A DNA stretch of 5,757 nucleotides, from the NCBI GenBank assembly GCA_017523185.1, contig JAFWXB010000097.1, forward strand, positions 1 to 5,757, in the 5' to 3' direction. A model generated the notes under the pieces. It was given only the letters and a program-made list of their open reading frames with translations. It was not told where the DNA came from and ran no database searches. Shown here piece by piece: positions 4,981-5,757 of the stretch. The translations under genes were made by a program, and so were the position numbers. The stretch comes from Lachnospiraceae bacterium (GTDB lineage Bacteria > Bacillota_A > Clostridia > Lachnospirales > Lachnospiraceae). The number at the start of each line of letters is the position of its first letter. Position 1 is the first letter of the stretch.

Positions 4981-5757
4981 ATGAAACGTAAAGGTAAGTT
5001 ATTAAATCGAGTGTGTTTTATACTTGCAATTGTGAATATGTTTTTAATAAGTTTATTAATGTTTCGTATTGTAAGTTTTTTTATAGCAAATGGTATATCT
5101 ATGTTAGATAAGGCAATCAATAGTCGAAATTATTCCATAAATAAAAACGAAGCAATAGAAATATATAGCAATACAGATGAGAAGCAAGTGCAAAGTATGA
5201 ATAATGAAAATGAAAAGAATCATATAAATCAGAATCCGGAAATAGATATGAAAAATGCTTCAAAAGAAGAAATACAACAATGGAAATTAAATTATATTTT
5301 AACACATTCGGAATTATATACATCAGATTTACAAGAACTTGTACAAAAAAATTCGGAAACAATTGATTATGTATATGGATATCCCAATTATGTAGCAAAT
5401 TTGAATCAAGAAAGAAGTTTCATCACAAATGAAAACGATATTGATTTAACAAAAGAAGTAAGAGAAGATACGATTCCATTGCTATTACAATGGGATACAA
5501 GATGGGGCTATATTTCGTATGGAACAGGAATGATTGGATATACAGGGTGTGCTCCAACTTGTCTTTCTATGGTTGCATTGTATTTGACAAAAAATCCAAT
5601 ATACACACCCATATATATTGCAGAACGTGCAGAAAACCAAGGGTATTATTGTGATGGCGTTGGGACAAGTTGGAAATTTATGGACACAGGTTGTAAACAG
5701 TTTGGAATCAAAGCAAAAGAATTGCCATTACACGAAAATTCAATGAAAAAGGCACTA
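4981..5757 (+). CDS. membrane-anchored C39-like (papain-fold) cysteine peptidase/hydrolase, 5' part
   Basis: The first 259 residues of a gene that runs off the window edge in frame without a stop. A basic start (MKRKGKLLNR) and a long hydrophobic segment (about 11-42) indicate export with an uncleaved N-terminal anchor. Residues about 45-160 form a polar, Asn/Glu/Lys-rich region with a short helical part (LQELVQKNSETIDYVYGYP) that precedes the catalytic domain in this kind of clostridial protein. The Peptidase_C39_2-like domain begins near 165: LLLQWDTRWGYISYG gives the oxyanion Gln (Q169) and the WD.RWG signature, and TGCAPTCLSMVALYL gives the predicted catalytic Cys (C190). The following GYYCDGVGTSW also fits the family. 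The catalytic His and its Asp/Asn partner would lie past the edge, so completeness of the active site is not shown. Family members act outside the membrane; peptide, bacteriocin-leader or cell-wall substrates cannot be told apart here. The usual GCGP is GCAP in this protein. Confidence 0.85.
   Translation, partial: MKRKGKLLNRVCFILAIVNMFLISLLMFRIVSFFIANGISMLDKAINSRNYSINKNEAIEIYSNTDEKQVQSMNNENEKNHINQNPEIDMKNASKEEIQQWKLNYILTHSELYTSDLQELVQKNSETIDYVYGYPNYVANLNQERSFITNENDIDLTKEVREDTIPLLLQWDTRWGYISYGTGMIGYTGCAPTCLSMVALYLTKNPIYTPIYIAERAENQGYYCDGVGTSWKFMDTGCKQFGIKAKELPLHENSMKKAL

Noticed and set aside
5117..5398. Reverse-strand open frame of 93 codons
   Set aside because: It is antisense to the C39-like gene, whose forward frame has a strong ribosome binding site and a recognisable domain.

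Overview
The window is a low-GC stretch (roughly 30% G+C by eye, A/T-ending codons, GGAGG-type ribosome binding sites) that reads like a Firmicutes chromosome. The protein families and tight operon style point to an anaerobic Clostridia, probably Lachnospiraceae-like. That placement is inferred from style and family resemblance, not from any marker gene. All supported genes are on the + strand, and both window edges cut a gene.

Layout. (1) 1-1074 is the 3' part of a GH13 alpha-amylase-type gene. It carries catalytic region IV, the beta-sandwich domain and an unusual Glu-rich linker plus a 60-residue C-terminal tail. (2) 1075-1557 is a 483-base AT-rich gap. It holds a very strong intrinsic terminator (about 1322-1374) and the promoter region of the next operon. 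(3) 1558-4562 is a compact three-gene operon: an OmpR/PhoB-type response regulator, a membrane sensor histidine kinase whose start codon abuts the regulator's stop, and a single-pass membrane protein of unknown function that starts at a GTG overlapping the kinase stop. (4) 4563-4980 is a 418-base gap. It holds a probable decayed small ORF, a direct-repeat box, a weaker AT-rich terminator and the leader of the next gene. (5) 4981 to the window end is the first 259 residues of a membrane-anchored papain-like (C39-like) cysteine peptidase or hydrolase, with its catalytic Cys visible.

How it may work together. The main non-obvious signal is a 15-base identical sequence, ACAACTTTGACACAA. It lies immediately upstream of the two-component operon (1489-1503) and again upstream of the C39-like gene (4754-4768). 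At both places it is part of a tandem repeat with 11-base period, perfect at 4754-4772 (ACAACTTT-GAC-ACAACTTT) and imperfect at 1489-1507. This is the geometry expected for an OmpR/PhoB-family dimer. I infer that the encoded regulator may control its own operon and possibly the neighbouring exported hydrolase, with the co-translated single-pass protein as an accessory to the kinase. The box is directly visible; its recognition by this regulator is a hypothesis. The GH13 gene is separated by a terminator and need not belong to this circuit.
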